A DNA stretch of 64,000 bases from CAMYMQ01 sp963730305 (GTDB lineage: Bacteria > Pseudomonadota > Alphaproteobacteria > Bin65). The first letter of the stretch is position 1, and every line of letters starts with the position of its first letter. The notes below the pieces were generated by a model, which was given only the letters and a program-made list of their open reading frames with translations, did no database searches and had not been told where the DNA came from. Below, piece after piece: positions 34,220 through 44,839 of this stretch. Both the position numbers and the translations under genes were made by a program. The stretch covers positions 930,001-994,000 of the forward strand of contig CAVSRB010000003.1 in assembly GCA_963730305.1 (NCBI GenBank), read 5' to 3'.

Positions 34220-36501
34220 TTCTCGACCGTCTCGAACCGCCACACGTAGTCGCGGTTGAGCGTGTCGTACTGATCCGGCCACTGGACCTTGTCGTAGCCG
34301 ACATAGCCCAACTCGTAGGCCGCGTGGCGGGTCCAGTACGGGTCGAACAGGTGGGCGCGCGCCAGCACGCAGACGTCGGCGCGGCCGGCGGCCAGGATCG
34401 AGTTGACGTCCTCGTAGGAGGAGATGTTGCCGACGGTCATGGTCGGCACGTCGGCCTCGAGCCGGACCTGCTCGGCGAACGGCGTCTGGAACAGGCGGCC
34501 GTACTGGGGCTCCTCGTCGGAGACCACCTGGCCGGACGACACGTCGATGATGTCGGCGCCGTGCGCCTTCAGCATCTCGGCCAGCTTGACCGCGTCGGCC
34601 GGCAGCGTGCCGCCGTCCTTCCAGTCGTGGCCGGAGATGCGCACCGAGATCGGCTTGCCCTGGGGCCACGCCTTGCGGACCGCATCGAACACCTCGAGCG
34701 GGAAGCGGGCGCGGTTCTCCAGCGAGCCGCCGTATTCGTCCTCGCGGATGTTGGTCAGCGGCGAGATGAAGCTCGACAAGAGGTAGCCGTGGGCCATGTG
34801 GACCTCGAGCATGTCGAAGCCGGCCCGCTCGGCCATCTCGGTGGCCTGGACGTATTCGGCGACCACCCTGTCCATGTCGGCCCGGTCCATCGCCTTGGGC
34901 ACCTGGCTGTGCGGCTTGTAGGGCAGCGGCGACGGCGCCAGGATCTCCCAAGCGCCGTCCTCGAGCGGCTCGTCGAAGCCCTCCCAGATCAGCTTGGTCG
35001 AGCCCTTGCGCCCGGCATGGCCGAGCTGGAGCGCCATCTTCGACTGGGTGTGGGTGTGGACGTAGTCGACGATCCGCTTCCACGCCGCGACATGCTCTTC
35101 CTTGTACATGCCGGTGCAGCCCGGGGAGATGCGGCCCTGGGCGCTGACGTTGGTCATCTCGGCGACGACCAGCCCGGCCCCGCCCATGGCGCGGCTGCCG
35201 AGGTGGACGAGGTGCCAGTCGTTGGGCGTGCCGTCCTCGGCCGAATACTGGCACATCGGCGACACGGCGATGCGGTTGGGCAGCACCAGCTCGCGCATCT
35301 TGAACGGCGTGAACATCGGCGGCGGCGCCGGGTCCGACGGCACGTTCTGGCCGCTCTGGTTGGCCGCCTCGGCCGCGAACCAGTCGTCGATCGACTGGAC
35401 GTAGGCCTCGTCGCGCAGGCGCAGGTTGCCGTGGCTGATGCGCAGGCTGCGGGTCAGCAGCGAGAAGCCGAACTGGATCGGCTCCAGCCGGTCGTAGTAG
35501 CGCTCCGCCTCCTCGAACCAGCGCTGGGAGACGATGGCCGAGCGTTGCAGGCTCTCGACCTGCGGCTTGTAGGTCTCGACATAGCGCGGCAGGCCGTCCT
35601 TGACGCTGCCGGTCTCGATGATCGCGTCATGGAGCGCGATCGCGTCCTCCATCGCCAGCTTGGTGCCCGAGCCGATCGAGAAGTGGGCGGTATGCACGGC
35701 GTCGCCGGCGAGCACGACGTTGTCGAAATACCAGTTCTCGCAGGAAATGTTGGGGAACTGCCGCCAGTGCGACTTGTTCTTGATCACCTTGTGCTCGACC
35801 GGGATGTAGGGGTCGAGCAGGGCGTGGACGTAGTCGGCGGTGGCGTCCTCGTCGGTCACGCCGAGGCCGGTGTTCTGGTAGGTGTCCTCGGTGCACTCGA
35901 TGATCAGGGTCGAGCGGTCCTGCTCGTAGCGGTAGCAGTGCGTCCGCCACAGGCCATGCTCGTTCTTGATGAAGTGGAAGGTGAAGGCCGGGAAGTTGTA
36001 GTCGCTGCCGAGCCAGACGAAGCGGTTGGGCCGGAAGTCGACGTCGGGGCCGAACTTGTCGGCGTATTTCGTGCGCGTGACGCTGTTGACGCCGTCGGCG
36101 GCGTAGAGCAGGTCGCAGTCGCGCACCGTCTCCGGATCGTCGATCAGGTGCTCGAAATGCATGTCGATGCCGAGCTCGCGGCAACGCTCCTGCATCAACA
36201 GCAGCATCTTGTGACGCGACATGCCGGCGAAGCCGTGGCCGGTCGACTTCAACACCTCGCCCTTGAAGTGGATGTCGATGTCGTCCCAGTGCTCGAAACT
36301 GTCGGTGATCGCCGTATAGGTCGGCTCGTCCGCGTCGCGGAAGCCGAGCATGGTCTTGTCCGAGAAGACCACGCCGAAGCCGAAGGTGTCGTCCGGCTTG
36401 TTCTGCTCGTAGATCGTGATGTCGGCGTCCGGGAACGACTTCTTCATCAGGATGGCGAAGTACATGCTCCCCGGTCCGCCGCCCAAACAGTTGATCTTCA
36501 T
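34216..36501 (-). CDS. Anthraniloyl-CoA monooxygenase/reductase (salicylyl-CoA 5-hydroxylase type fusion)
   Basis: A 761-residue natural fusion. Residues 1-~385 are an FAD-dependent aromatic hydroxylase (GGGPGSMYFA at 8-17; VVLAGDAVHTAHFSIGSGTKLAMEDAIAL). Residues ~395-761 are an old-yellow-enzyme domain (LPNRIAVSPMCQYSAEDG; LQLGHAGRKGS; HMAHGYLLSSFISPLTN with EYGGSLENRARF; VGNIS). This architecture is that of 2-aminobenzoyl-CoA monooxygenase/reductase, which hydroxylates and then reduces the ring of the CoA ester in aerobic anthranilate degradation. The close relative is salicylyl-CoA 5-hydroxylase. The adjacent ligase, dehydrogenase, hydratase, SDR, RidA and MarR genes support the anthranilate reading. 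Confidence 0.88.
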   Translation of the reverse strand: MKINCLGGGPGSMYFAILMKKSFPDADITIYEQNKPDDTFGFGVVFSDKTMLGFRDADEPTYTAITDSFEHWDDIDIHFKGEVLKSTGHGFAGMSRHKMLLLMQERCRELGIDMHFEHLIDDPETVRDCDLLYAADGVNSVTRTKYADKFGPDVDFRPNRFVWLGSDYNFPAFTFHFIKNEHGLWRTHCYRYEQDRSTLIIECTEDTYQNTGLGVTDEDATADYVHALLDPYIPVEHKVIKNKSHWRQFPNISCENWYFDNVVLAGDAVHTAHFSIGSGTKLAMEDAIALHDAIIETGSVKDGLPRYVETYKPQVESLQRSAIVSQRWFEEAERYYDRLEPIQFGFSLLTRSLRISHGNLRLRDEAYVQSIDDWFAAEAANQSGQNVPSDPAPPPMFTPFKMRELVLPNRIAVSPMCQYSAEDGTPNDWHLVHLGSRAMGGAGLVVAEMTNVSAQGRISPGCTGMYKEEHVAAWKRIVDYVHTHTQSKMALQLGHAGRKGSTKLIWEGFDEPLEDGAWEILAPSPLPYKPHSQVPKAMDRADMDRVVAEYVQATEMAERAGFDMLEVHMAHGYLLSSFISPLTNIREDEYGGSLENRARFPLEVFDAVRKAWPQGKPISVRISGHDWKDGGTLPADAVKLAEMLKAHGADIIDVSSGQVVSDEEPQYGRLFQTPFAEQVRLEADVPTMTVGNISSYEDVNSILAAGRADVCVLARAHLFDPYWTRHAAYELGYVGYDKVQWPDQYDTLNRDYVWRFETVEN

Positions 36502-36642
36502 GTGTCGTGTCCCTTCGTGTTCCGATGGCGGCGAGCCGCGCCGCGTTTTCCATGCTGCGGCCGCCGCGGACGGTAGTTGATCGCTATTCGACTCAAGATG
36601 ACCGCCGGAGCCCCGGCATTGATCCAGGTCAGTTGGAGCGGG

Positions 36643-38349
36643 TCATCCCGCCTTTTGTTCCTCGGCCTGGCGCAGGCGGAAACGCTGCACCTTGCCCGTC
36701 TCGGTCCGCGGCAGCTCGTCCACGAACTCGACCGCGCGCGGATACTTGTAGGGCGCGATCTGAGACTTCACGAAGTCCTGCAGGTCCTTGACCATGCCGT
36801 CGCCGGCCTCGGACGGATCGCGCAGGACGACGAACGCCTTGACGATGTGGCCGCGGTCGGGATCCGGCGCCCCGATCACCGCGCACTCCTTCACCTTCGG
36901 GTGCTCGAGCAGCGCGTCCTCGACCTCCGGCCCGCCGATGTTGTAGCCGGCCGAGATGATCATGTCGTCGGCGCGGGCGACGTACCAGAAATAGCCGTCC
37001 TCGTCCTGGCGGTACTGGTCGCCGGGCAGGTTCCAGCCGTTCCTCACGTAGGCGTTCTGGCGCTCGATGTTGTCGAGGTAGCGGCAGCCGGTCGGCCCGC
37101 GCACCGCGAGCAGCCCGTCGCAGGGCGGCTCCAGGATGTTGCCGGCCTCGTCCATGATGCAGGCCTCGTAGCCCGGGATCGCCTTGCCGGTCGCGCCCGG
37201 CCGGATGGTGTCGCCGGCGGCCGAGACGAAGATGTGGATCATCTCGGTCGAGCCGAGGCCGTCGATGATCTTGATGCCCGTCGCCTCGCGGAACGCCTCG
37301 AAGGTCGCGAGCGGCAGGGTCTCGCCGGCGGAGACGCACTGGCTCAGGCTCGACAGGTCGTAGTCGACGCCCTGTTTGATCATGTCGGCCAGCACCCGGT
37401 ACATGGTCGGCGCGGTGTAGAGCGTCGTGACCCCGTAGTTCTGGATCGTCTCCAACAGCGTCTCGGGCACCGGCGGGCCGGGGAAGTAGACCACCGAGGC
37501 GCCGGTCCGCATCGGGAAGCAGAGCTGCGCGCCGAGCCCGAAGGTGAAGGCGACCGGCGGCGAGCCGGTGTACACGTCGTCCGGGCTCGCCGTGTAGACG
37601 TAGCGCGGGAAGCAGTCGCACATCGCCATGATGTCGCGATGGAAATGCATCGTGCCCTTGGGCTGGCCCGTGGTGCCCGAGGTGAAGGCGATCAGCGCCA
37701 TGTCGTCGGCGGCGGTGTCGCAGGCCTCGAAGCCCGCCGGCTTGGTCGCCATCGCCGCGTCGAGGTCGCAGCCGTCGAGGCCGCCCTCGCCTTCCGGCGA
37801 GAAATAGCGGACCGTGTCGAGGATCGGCGCGCGCTTCATCGCGTCCCGGGCGTCCTCGGCGAGGCGGATGTCGCACAGGAAATGCTTGATCTGCGCCTTC
37901 TCGGCCATGAAGGCGAGCTCGCGCCCGCGCAGCAGCGGCATGGTCGCGACGCAGACGCCGCCGGCCTTGAGGATCGCCAGCCAGCAGGCCGCCATCATCG
38001 GGTTGTTCGGCCCGCGCAGCAGCACCCGGTTGCCCGGCACCAGCCCCATGTCCTCGACCAGCACGCGGCAGACCTGGTCGACCTTCCTCTGGAAGTCGGC
38101 GTAGGTCCAGGTCAGGTCGGCGTAGCGGATCACCGTCCGGTCGGCCCAGCCGTAGTCGCTGACCGCCTTGTCGAGCAGCTCGACCGCGGCGTTCATCCGG
38201 TCGGGATAGGCGGCGAGTTCGGGCACGGTCGAAAAGTCCATGACCGGCCACAATTCCTTGGGCGGCAGGTTGTCCCGCGCGAAGGTATCGACATGCGCCG
38301 TCCGGCCGTCCCCCGGGACGAAAGGCGCCTTGGTATCAGACATTTCCAT
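36643..38349 (-). CDS. 2-aminobenzoate/benzoate-CoA ligase family protein
   Basis: AMP-forming aryl-CoA ligase of 568 residues (two possible Met starts two codons apart). It shows FTSGTTGQPKGTMHFHRD, the benzoate-CoA-ligase group variant of the ATP loop, GLGSTEMIHIFVS, GYNIGGPEVEDALLEHPKV and catalytic Lys in RTETGKVQRFRLR. It would activate anthranilate (or a related aromatic acid) for the monooxygenase encoded 141 bp downstream. Length and motifs match 2-aminobenzoate-CoA ligases. The exact acid cannot be read from the sequence. Confidence 0.88.
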   Translation of the reverse strand: MEMSDTKAPFVPGDGRTAHVDTFARDNLPPKELWPVMDFSTVPELAAYPDRMNAAVELLDKAVSDYGWADRTVIRYADLTWTYADFQRKVDQVCRVLVEDMGLVPGNRVLLRGPNNPMMAACWLAILKAGGVCVATMPLLRGRELAFMAEKAQIKHFLCDIRLAEDARDAMKRAPILDTVRYFSPEGEGGLDGCDLDAAMATKPAGFEACDTAADDMALIAFTSGTTGQPKGTMHFHRDIMAMCDCFPRYVYTASPDDVYTGSPPVAFTFGLGAQLCFPMRTGASVVYFPGPPVPETLLETIQNYGVTTLYTAPTMYRVLADMIKQGVDYDLSSLSQCVSAGETLPLATFEAFREATGIKIIDGLGSTEMIHIFVSAAGDTIRPGATGKAIPGYEACIMDEAGNILEPPCDGLLAVRGPTGCRYLDNIERQNAYVRNGWNLPGDQYRQDEDGYFWYVARADDMIISAGYNIGGPEVEDALLEHPKVKECAVIGAPDPDRGHIVKAFVVLRDPSEAGDGMVKDLQDFVKSQIAPYKYPRAVEFVDELPRTETGKVQRFRLRQAEEQKAG

Positions 38350-38406
38350 GCTCCTCGTTCTGCGCCATGGGCTCCTCCGGACCCCTGCGAATGCCCGCCG
38401 CGGCGC

Positions 38407-39596
<1,190 letters not shown>

Positions 39597-39641
39597 GAAG
39601 CGTTAATCCGGATGGCGGCGACAAGGGACGGCGCGGCGCGC

Positions 39642-40505
39642 TCAGTCGCCTTCGAACACCGGCTTTTCCTTGGCCACGAAGGCCTCGTAGGCGCGGCGGA
39701 AGTCGTTGGTCTGCATGCAGATGGCCTGGGCCTGCGCCTCGGCCTCGATGAACTGCTCGATGCCCATGTTCCATTCCATGTCGAGCATCTTCTTGGTCAT
39801 GGCGTTGCCGAAGGTCGGGCCCGCGGCGATCTTGGCGGCGAAGGCCGTGGTGTCCTCGAGCAGCGAGTCGGCCTCGATGATCCGGTTGAAGAAGCCCCAG
39901 CGCTCGCCCTCGTCGGCCTTGAGCGGCCGGCCGGAGAACAAGAGCTCCGCCGCCCGGCCCTGGCCGACGATGCGCGGCAGCATGGCGCAAGCGCCCATGT
40001 CGCAGCCGGCCAGCCCGACCCGGTTGAACAGGAACAGGGCCATCGCGTCGGGCGAAGCGTAGCGCATGTCCGACGCCATCGCCACGCAGGCGCCGGCGCC
40101 GGCGCAGATGCCGTCGATCGCGGTGATCACGAACTGCGGGCAGGCGCGGATCGCCTTGACCAGGTCGCCGGTCATGCGGGTGAAGTTCAGCAGCGACGGC
40201 ATGTCCATCGCGACCAGCGGGCCGATGATGTCGTGGACGTCGCCGCCCGAGCTGAAGTTGCCGCCGGCGCCGGTGATGACCACCGCCTTGACGTCCTCGA
40301 CGTAGACGAGCGCGCGGAAGGTGTCGCGCATCTCGGCATAGCTCTCGAAGGTGATCGGGTTCTTCCGCTCGGGGCGGTTCAAGGTCAGCGTCGCGACCTT
40401 GCCCTCGACCTTCCAGCCGAAATGCTCCGGCTTGAAGTCCGCCGCGCGGCGCGGCGAGGTGTCTTTCAGCATCTGCCCGAAGATGGGCCCATGCGTCTCG
40501 GCCAT
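39642..40505 (-). CDS. Enoyl-CoA hydratase/isomerase family protein
   Basis: A 287-residue crotonase with an N-terminal extension of ~30 residues. VEGKVATLTLNRPERKNPITF opens the fold. The oxyanion-hole segments are GGNFSSGGDVHDI and DGICAGAGACVAMASDMRYA. Its start codon overlaps the MarR stop by one base (TGATG). In the cluster it could hydrate or hydrolytically open the reduced ring CoA ester. Which of the two cannot be told from the sequence. Confidence 0.88.
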   Translation of the reverse strand: MAETHGPIFGQMLKDTSPRRAADFKPEHFGWKVEGKVATLTLNRPERKNPITFESYAEMRDTFRALVYVEDVKAVVITGAGGNFSSGGDVHDIIGPLVAMDMPSLLNFTRMTGDLVKAIRACPQFVITAIDGICAGAGACVAMASDMRYASPDAMALFLFNRVGLAGCDMGACAMLPRIVGQGRAAELLFSGRPLKADEGERWGFFNRIIEADSLLEDTTAFAAKIAAGPTFGNAMTKKMLDMEWNMGIEQFIEAEAQAQAICMQTNDFRRAYEAFVAKEKPVFEGD

Positions 40506-41017
40506 CAGTTCTTCTCCCGTCGATCGGCCGCCGTCAGCGGCTTCTTGATACTGTCCTTGAGTTCGCCCAGCAGCGCGTGCAGGCCGCGCAGGTCGGCCCG
40601 CGACAGGTTCGCGAACTGCTGCTCGACCAGCGCCTGGTGCTTGGGGATCATCTCGGCGAAGGCGGTCTTGCCGGCCGGGGTCAGCTTGACGAGCTGGGCG
40701 CGGCGGTCGTTGGGCGCCGGCTGGCGCTCGACCAGGCCCTCGCCGACCAGCCGGTCGACCATGCCGGTGACGTTGCCGTTGGTGACCATCAGCCGGCGCG
40801 ACAGCGCGCCCATGGTCAGCCCGTCCGGCGCGCGGTCGAGCTGCGACAGCACGTCGAAGCGCGGCAGGGTGACGCCGAACTCCTGGCGCAGCTCGGAGCG
40901 CACCGCCTGCTCGATCCGGTTGGCGCAGCTCAGCAGGCGCAGCCAGACGCGCAGCTCCAGCTTGTCGTCCTTGGTCAGGCCGGTCTCGAAATCGGCGTGG
41001 TGCTCGCCGTCCATCAC
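40505..41017 (-). CDS. MarR-family transcriptional regulator
   Basis: A 170-residue winged-helix regulator. The recognition part is FDVLSQLDRAPDGLTMGALSRRLMVTNGNVTGMVDRLVGEGLVERQ, and the wing contains NDRRAQLVKLT. It is embedded within the operon, its start overlapping the SDR stop (ATGA, 41014-41017) and its stop overlapping the hydratase start. MarR regulators in aromatic-CoA clusters usually respond to the CoA ester. The palindromes at 41881-41913 are its likely operators. Confidence 0.9.
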   Translation of the reverse strand: MMDGEHHADFETGLTKDDKLELRVWLRLLSCANRIEQAVRSELRQEFGVTLPRFDVLSQLDRAPDGLTMGALSRRLMVTNGNVTGMVDRLVGEGLVERQPAPNDRRAQLVKLTPAGKTAFAEMIPKHQALVEQQFANLSRADLRGLHALLGELKDSIKKPLTAADRREKN

Positions 41018-41829
41018 ATCACCTCCCCGCCGGCGACCGCGATCGCCTGCCCCGTGATCGAGCTCGATCCCGGCAGCGCCAGCCAGCAGGCCGCGCCGGC
41101 GACCTCGTCGGGCTGGATCATCCGCCCCTGGGGGTTGGTCGCGACCAGTTGGGCGCGGGCCTGTTCCTCGGTGGTGCCGGTCTTCTCGACGATGTTGGCG
41201 ATGGTGTCTGCGGTCATGTCGGTCTCGACATAGCTCGGGCAGACCGCGTTGACCGTCACGCCGGTCTTCGCCGTCTCCAGCGCCAGCGCCTTGGTCAGGC
41301 CGATCACCGCGTGCTTGGACGCGACGTAGGCCGAGACGTAGCGGTAGCCGATCAGCCCGGCGGTCGACGCCACGTTGACGATGCGGCCGTAGCCGGCCTC
41401 GATCATCGCCGGCAGCGCCGCCTGCGTGCAGGTGAAGACGCTGAGCAGGTTGATGTCGATCATCTTCTGGAAGAAGGCGCGGTCCATCCGCTTGAACGGC
41501 ACGCTCTCGCCCCGGCCGGCGTTGTTGACCAGGATGGTCGGCGCACCGAACGTCTCGGTCGCAGACGCGATGGCGGCGGCCACCGCGGCCTCGTCGGTGA
41601 CGTCCGCCGCCGCCGCATGGGCCTCGGCGCCCGCGGCCACCAGCTTGTCACGCTCCGCTTCCAGGGTCGCCAGGGTGCGGCCGACGATGGTCACCTTGGC
41701 GCCGCCGCGCGCCAGCGCTTCGGCGATGGCGGCGCCGATGCCACGCCCGCCGCCGGTGACCAGCGCATGCTGACCGGCGAACGGCATTGCTGCCTCCGCC
41801 GCGCCCTGTTGGGATACGGATGCGTTCAT
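41014..41829 (-). CDS. SDR-family 3-hydroxyacyl-CoA dehydrogenase-like oxidoreductase
   Basis: 271 residues, classical SDR. The cofactor motif TGGGRGIG is at about residues 25-32. NNAGRGES and the catalytic Ser-Tyr-Lys are in VASTAGLIGYRYVSAYVASKHAV. The C-terminus GSSSITGQAIAVAGGEVM is FabG-like. It is the first gene of the six-gene operon running to the monooxygenase and probably oxidises a hydroxyacyl-CoA. The start is the ATG read from 41829. The region upstream carries the divergent promoter. Confidence 0.88.
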   Translation of the reverse strand: MNASVSQQGAAEAAMPFAGQHALVTGGGRGIGAAIAEALARGGAKVTIVGRTLATLEAERDKLVAAGAEAHAAAADVTDEAAVAAAIASATETFGAPTILVNNAGRGESVPFKRMDRAFFQKMIDINLLSVFTCTQAALPAMIEAGYGRIVNVASTAGLIGYRYVSAYVASKHAVIGLTKALALETAKTGVTVNAVCPSYVETDMTADTIANIVEKTGTTEEQARAQLVATNPQGRMIQPDEVAGAACWLALPGSSSITGQAIAVAGGEVM

Positions 41830-41880
41830 TCGGTTCCCGGTGCTGGAGCAAGCGCGTGCTTGCCCGCGCCGCACAAATTG

Positions 41881-41913
41881 TTTTAGACCTAAAATATTCA
41901 GACCTAAAAGGTC
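41881..41913. promoter_or_regulatory. Paired palindromes in the divergent SDR/ridA promoter
   Basis: TTTTAG-AC-CTAAAA (41881-41894) and GACCT-AAA-AGGTC (41901-41913) are both perfect palindromes. They share the 10-base direct repeat AGACCTAAAA spaced 15 bases apart (41885 and 41900). They lie 52 bases upstream of the SDR start and 45 bases upstream of ridA in the only AT-rich part of this gap. Placement and symmetry fit MarR operators. Confidence 0.6.
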
Positions 41914-41957
41914 ACCAGTGTCAACCGCGCTGCGGCGCGCGCGAGGGGAACGATAGC

Positions 41958-42353
41958 ATGGAATTCCTGCAACCGCCGGATTGGCCCCGCCCGAAGGGCT
42001 ATTCCAACGGGGTCGCCGCCAAGGGCACGATGGTCTTCGTCGCCGGCGAGATCGGCTGGAACCCGGTGACCGAGAAGGTCGAGATCGACGACTTCGCCGG
42101 CCAGACCCGCCAGGCGCTGGAGAATGTCGTCGCCGTGCTCGCCCAGGCCGGCGCCAAACCCGAACACATCGTGCGGATGACCTGGTACGTCACCGACAAG
42201 CAGGAATACCTGTCCAACCTGCGCGGCGTCGGCGAAGCCTACCGCGCGGTGATCGGCAAGCACTTCCCGGTGATGGCGGCGATCGAGATCAAGGGCCTGA
42301 TGGAGCCCGGCGCCAAGATCGAGATCGAGACGACCGCGGTCATCCCCGACTGA
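41958..42353 (+). CDS. RidA/YjgF family enamine-imine deaminase
   Basis: 131 residues, starting at the ATG 41958. The family pattern is VFVAGEIGWNP, QTRQALENVVAVLAQAGAKPEHIVRMTWYVTD and the C-terminal AAIEIKGLMEPGAKIEIETTAV, with the Glu of the active site in IEIETTAV. RidA proteins hydrolyse reactive enamines/imines. In a 2-aminobenzoyl-CoA pathway the reduced ring product is an enamine, so deamination by this protein is a reasonable inference. It is divergent from the main operon. Confidence 0.9.
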   Translation: MEFLQPPDWPRPKGYSNGVAAKGTMVFVAGEIGWNPVTEKVEIDDFAGQTRQALENVVAVLAQAGAKPEHIVRMTWYVTDKQEYLSNLRGVGEAYRAVIGKHFPVMAAIEIKGLMEPGAKIEIETTAVIPD

Positions 42354-42444
42354 ACGGTACGCCGGCGGAGGCGCCCGCGCGGGCGTTGACGCGGGGACGC
42401 GCAATCTGGGATTTGTCTTCCTCGCGACACGACGGGAGGACGGC

Positions 42445-44251
42445 ATGAAGAACCACATGGTGCGCATCGGCGCGGGCTGCTCGGTCGACATCACCCTCGC
42501 GCTGCCCCAGATGGTCCGCCACGGCGATCTCGACTATCTGGTCATCGACTTCCTCACCGAGGTCGCGATCTCCAAGCTCGCCGCCGAGAAGATCGCCGAT
42601 CCCGACGCCGGCTTCGCGGCCGGCTTCGCCGGACCCGAGCTCGCCATGGAGCTGCGCCAGATCCTCGACAGCGGCATCAAGGTCGTGACCAACGCCGGCG
42701 GGCTCAACCCGCTCGGCTGCGCCGCGGCGGTCGAGGCGATGGCCGCGGAGCTGGGACTGGCGCCCAAGATCGCCGTGGTCCACGGCGACGACGTGCTCGA
42801 CCAGGTGGATGCGCTGCGCGCGTCCGGCCACAAGAACATGTACACAGGCGAGCCGCTGCCCGCCGACCTGGTCAGCGCCAACGCCTATTTCGGCGCCCGG
42901 CCGATCGCCGCCGCCCTGGCCAAGGGCGCCGACATCGTCATCACCGGCCGGGTGGTCGATTTCGGCGCTGAGCCTGGGCCCGCTGATCCACGAGTTCGAC
43001 TGGCCGATGGACGACCACGACCGGCTCGCCGCCGGCACCCTGACCGGCCACCTGCTCGAATGCGGGCCCCAGCCGGCCGGCGGCATCTTCACCGACTGGC
43101 GCGCGGTCGACTGGACCGACTCGAGCTTCCCGATCGCCGAATGCTACGCCGACGGCAGCGCCGTCATGACCAAGGTGCCGGGCACCGGCGGCATGATCTC
43201 GGTGGGCACGATCGCCGAACAGATCCTCTACGAGATCGGCGACCCGCAGCGTTATTTCATGCCCGACAACACCTGCGACCTGAGCGGCGTGCGCCTGGAG
43301 CCGGACGGCGAGGACCGCATCCGCATCTCGGGCGCGCGCGGCCGGCCGCCGACCGGCACCTACAAGGTCTGCGCCATGGCCCAGGAGGGCTGGCGCGGCG
43401 TCACCATGGGCATCACCACCGGGATGGACGCGGCCGAGAAGGCCGAGCGGACCGCCGAGGCCGTGCTCGAACGCAGCCGGCGCCTGCTGCGCGACCGCAA
43501 CCTCGGCGAGTTCACCGCGACATCGGTCGAGCTGATCGGCGCGGGCGCGAGCGCCGGCGCCCACGCCACGCCGGTCGACACCCGCGAGATGGTCTACCGC
43601 ATCACCGCCGACCACCCGGACAAGAGCGCGATCGACCTGATGCTCAAGGTCAGCCGCGCGGCGGGGGTGTCGATGGCGCCGGGCACCGTCGGGGCGATCG
43701 CCAACTCGGCCGCCCCGCAGATGCGGATGCACGCCTTCCTGATCGAGAAGGACCGCCTGCCGGTCCGGGTCACCGTCGACGGCGAGACCGAGACCATCGA
43801 GGTGCCGACCGGCGGCGGCTTCGACACGGCGGCGGTCGAGCCCGTTCCGCCCGTCCCCGAGGCGGCGGCGGCCGGCGAGGCGACCGTGCCGCTGGTCAAG
43901 CTGGCCTGGTCGCGCTCCGGCGACAAGGGCGACCTGTCCAATATCGGCGTGATCGCGCGCGAGCCCGAATACCTGCCCCACATCTCGGCGGCGCTGACCG
44001 AGGCGGCGGTGGCGCGCTGGTACGCCCACATCTTCGCCGACCCGGACAAGGCCCGGGTCGAACGCTACGCCCTGCCCGGGCTCAACGCCCTCAACTTCCT
44101 GCTCTACGACGCGCTCGACAGCGGCGCGGTGTCGTCGCACCGGTTCGACATCATGGGCAAGGGGCTGGGCCAGCAGATCCTGGAATTCCCGGTGCCGGTG
44201 CCCGCCGCATTGGCCCGGCGGCTCGGCGAGCCCGGCGCGGCGGCAACATGA
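42445..44251 (+). CDS. AtuA/DUF1446 family protein (one frameshift)
   Basis: About 601 residues. The N-terminal DUF1446 domain begins VRIGAGCSVDITLALPQMVRHGDLDYLVIDFLTEV and includes NAGGLNPLGCAAAVEAMA. The frame is then broken by one inserted T near 42961 in GRVVD-SALSLGPLIHEFDW. The AtuA-like ferredoxin-fold C-domain starts LVKLAWSRSGDKGDLSNIGVIAR near residue 485. AtuA is required for acyclic terpene use in Pseudomonas, but its reaction is unknown. Here it stands next to ridA and the anthraniloyl-CoA genes, so a role in CoA-ester catabolism is inferred. Confidence 0.87.
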
Positions 44252-44382
44252 TCGTCCGGCCGGCGCCGCGGACCAAGACGGCGCTTGCCAATCCTTCGCA
44301 CCTGCCCCAGACTTTGCCGCTGCCGGTATGGTTACCGCCGACGCCGGGGCACGGACGGGTCCGTGACAGGGAGTGGGGGCCG

Positions 44383-44793
44383 ATGCGCGAAGACGTCGAA
44401 GCCGTCCTCGCCGCCAACCGCGAGTTCTATCGCGCCTTTGCGACCCGCGACGCCGTGGCCATGGCCGAGCTGTGGTCGCAGCGCTTTCCCGTTGCGTGCA
44501 TACACCCGGGTTGGGACGCCCTGATCGACCGCGACCAGGTGATCCGGAGCTGGCAGCAGATCCTGGCCAACCGCGACGCGCCCGAGATCGAATGTCTGAA
44601 TGTGACCCCCTATGTCATCGGCGAGGCCGCCTTCGTCGTGTGCCACGAGGCGGTCGACGGCAACATGCTGGCGACGACCAACATCTTTCGCCTCGAAGAC
44701 GGCGACTGGAAGCTGATCCACCACCAGTCGGGCCCGCTCGCCATGCTGCCCGCCGCGGATATGGAAGCGCCCTCCTCCGAACGGCTGCATTGA
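44383..44793 (+). CDS. SnoaL-like/NTF2-fold protein
   Basis: 136 residues with the pattern VLAANREFYRAFATRDAVAMAELWS, then PGWDALIDRDQVIRSWQQIL and a C-terminal TTNIFRLEDGDWKLIHHQSGP, the SnoaL-like/DUF4440 fold of cystatin-like alpha+beta barrels. The start is ATG 44383 with GGGAGTGGG upstream. Members are cyclases, isomerases or have no known activity. It follows the AtuA gene by 131 bp on the same strand, so co-transcription is possible. Confidence 0.82.
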   Translation: MREDVEAVLAANREFYRAFATRDAVAMAELWSQRFPVACIHPGWDALIDRDQVIRSWQQILANRDAPEIECLNVTPYVIGEAAFVVCHEAVDGNMLATTNIFRLEDGDWKLIHHQSGPLAMLPAADMEAPSSERLH

Positions 44794-44839
44794 CCGGCCG
44801 CACCGCCGGCCGTCCCATCGACTGCCCCAACAACTGCAC

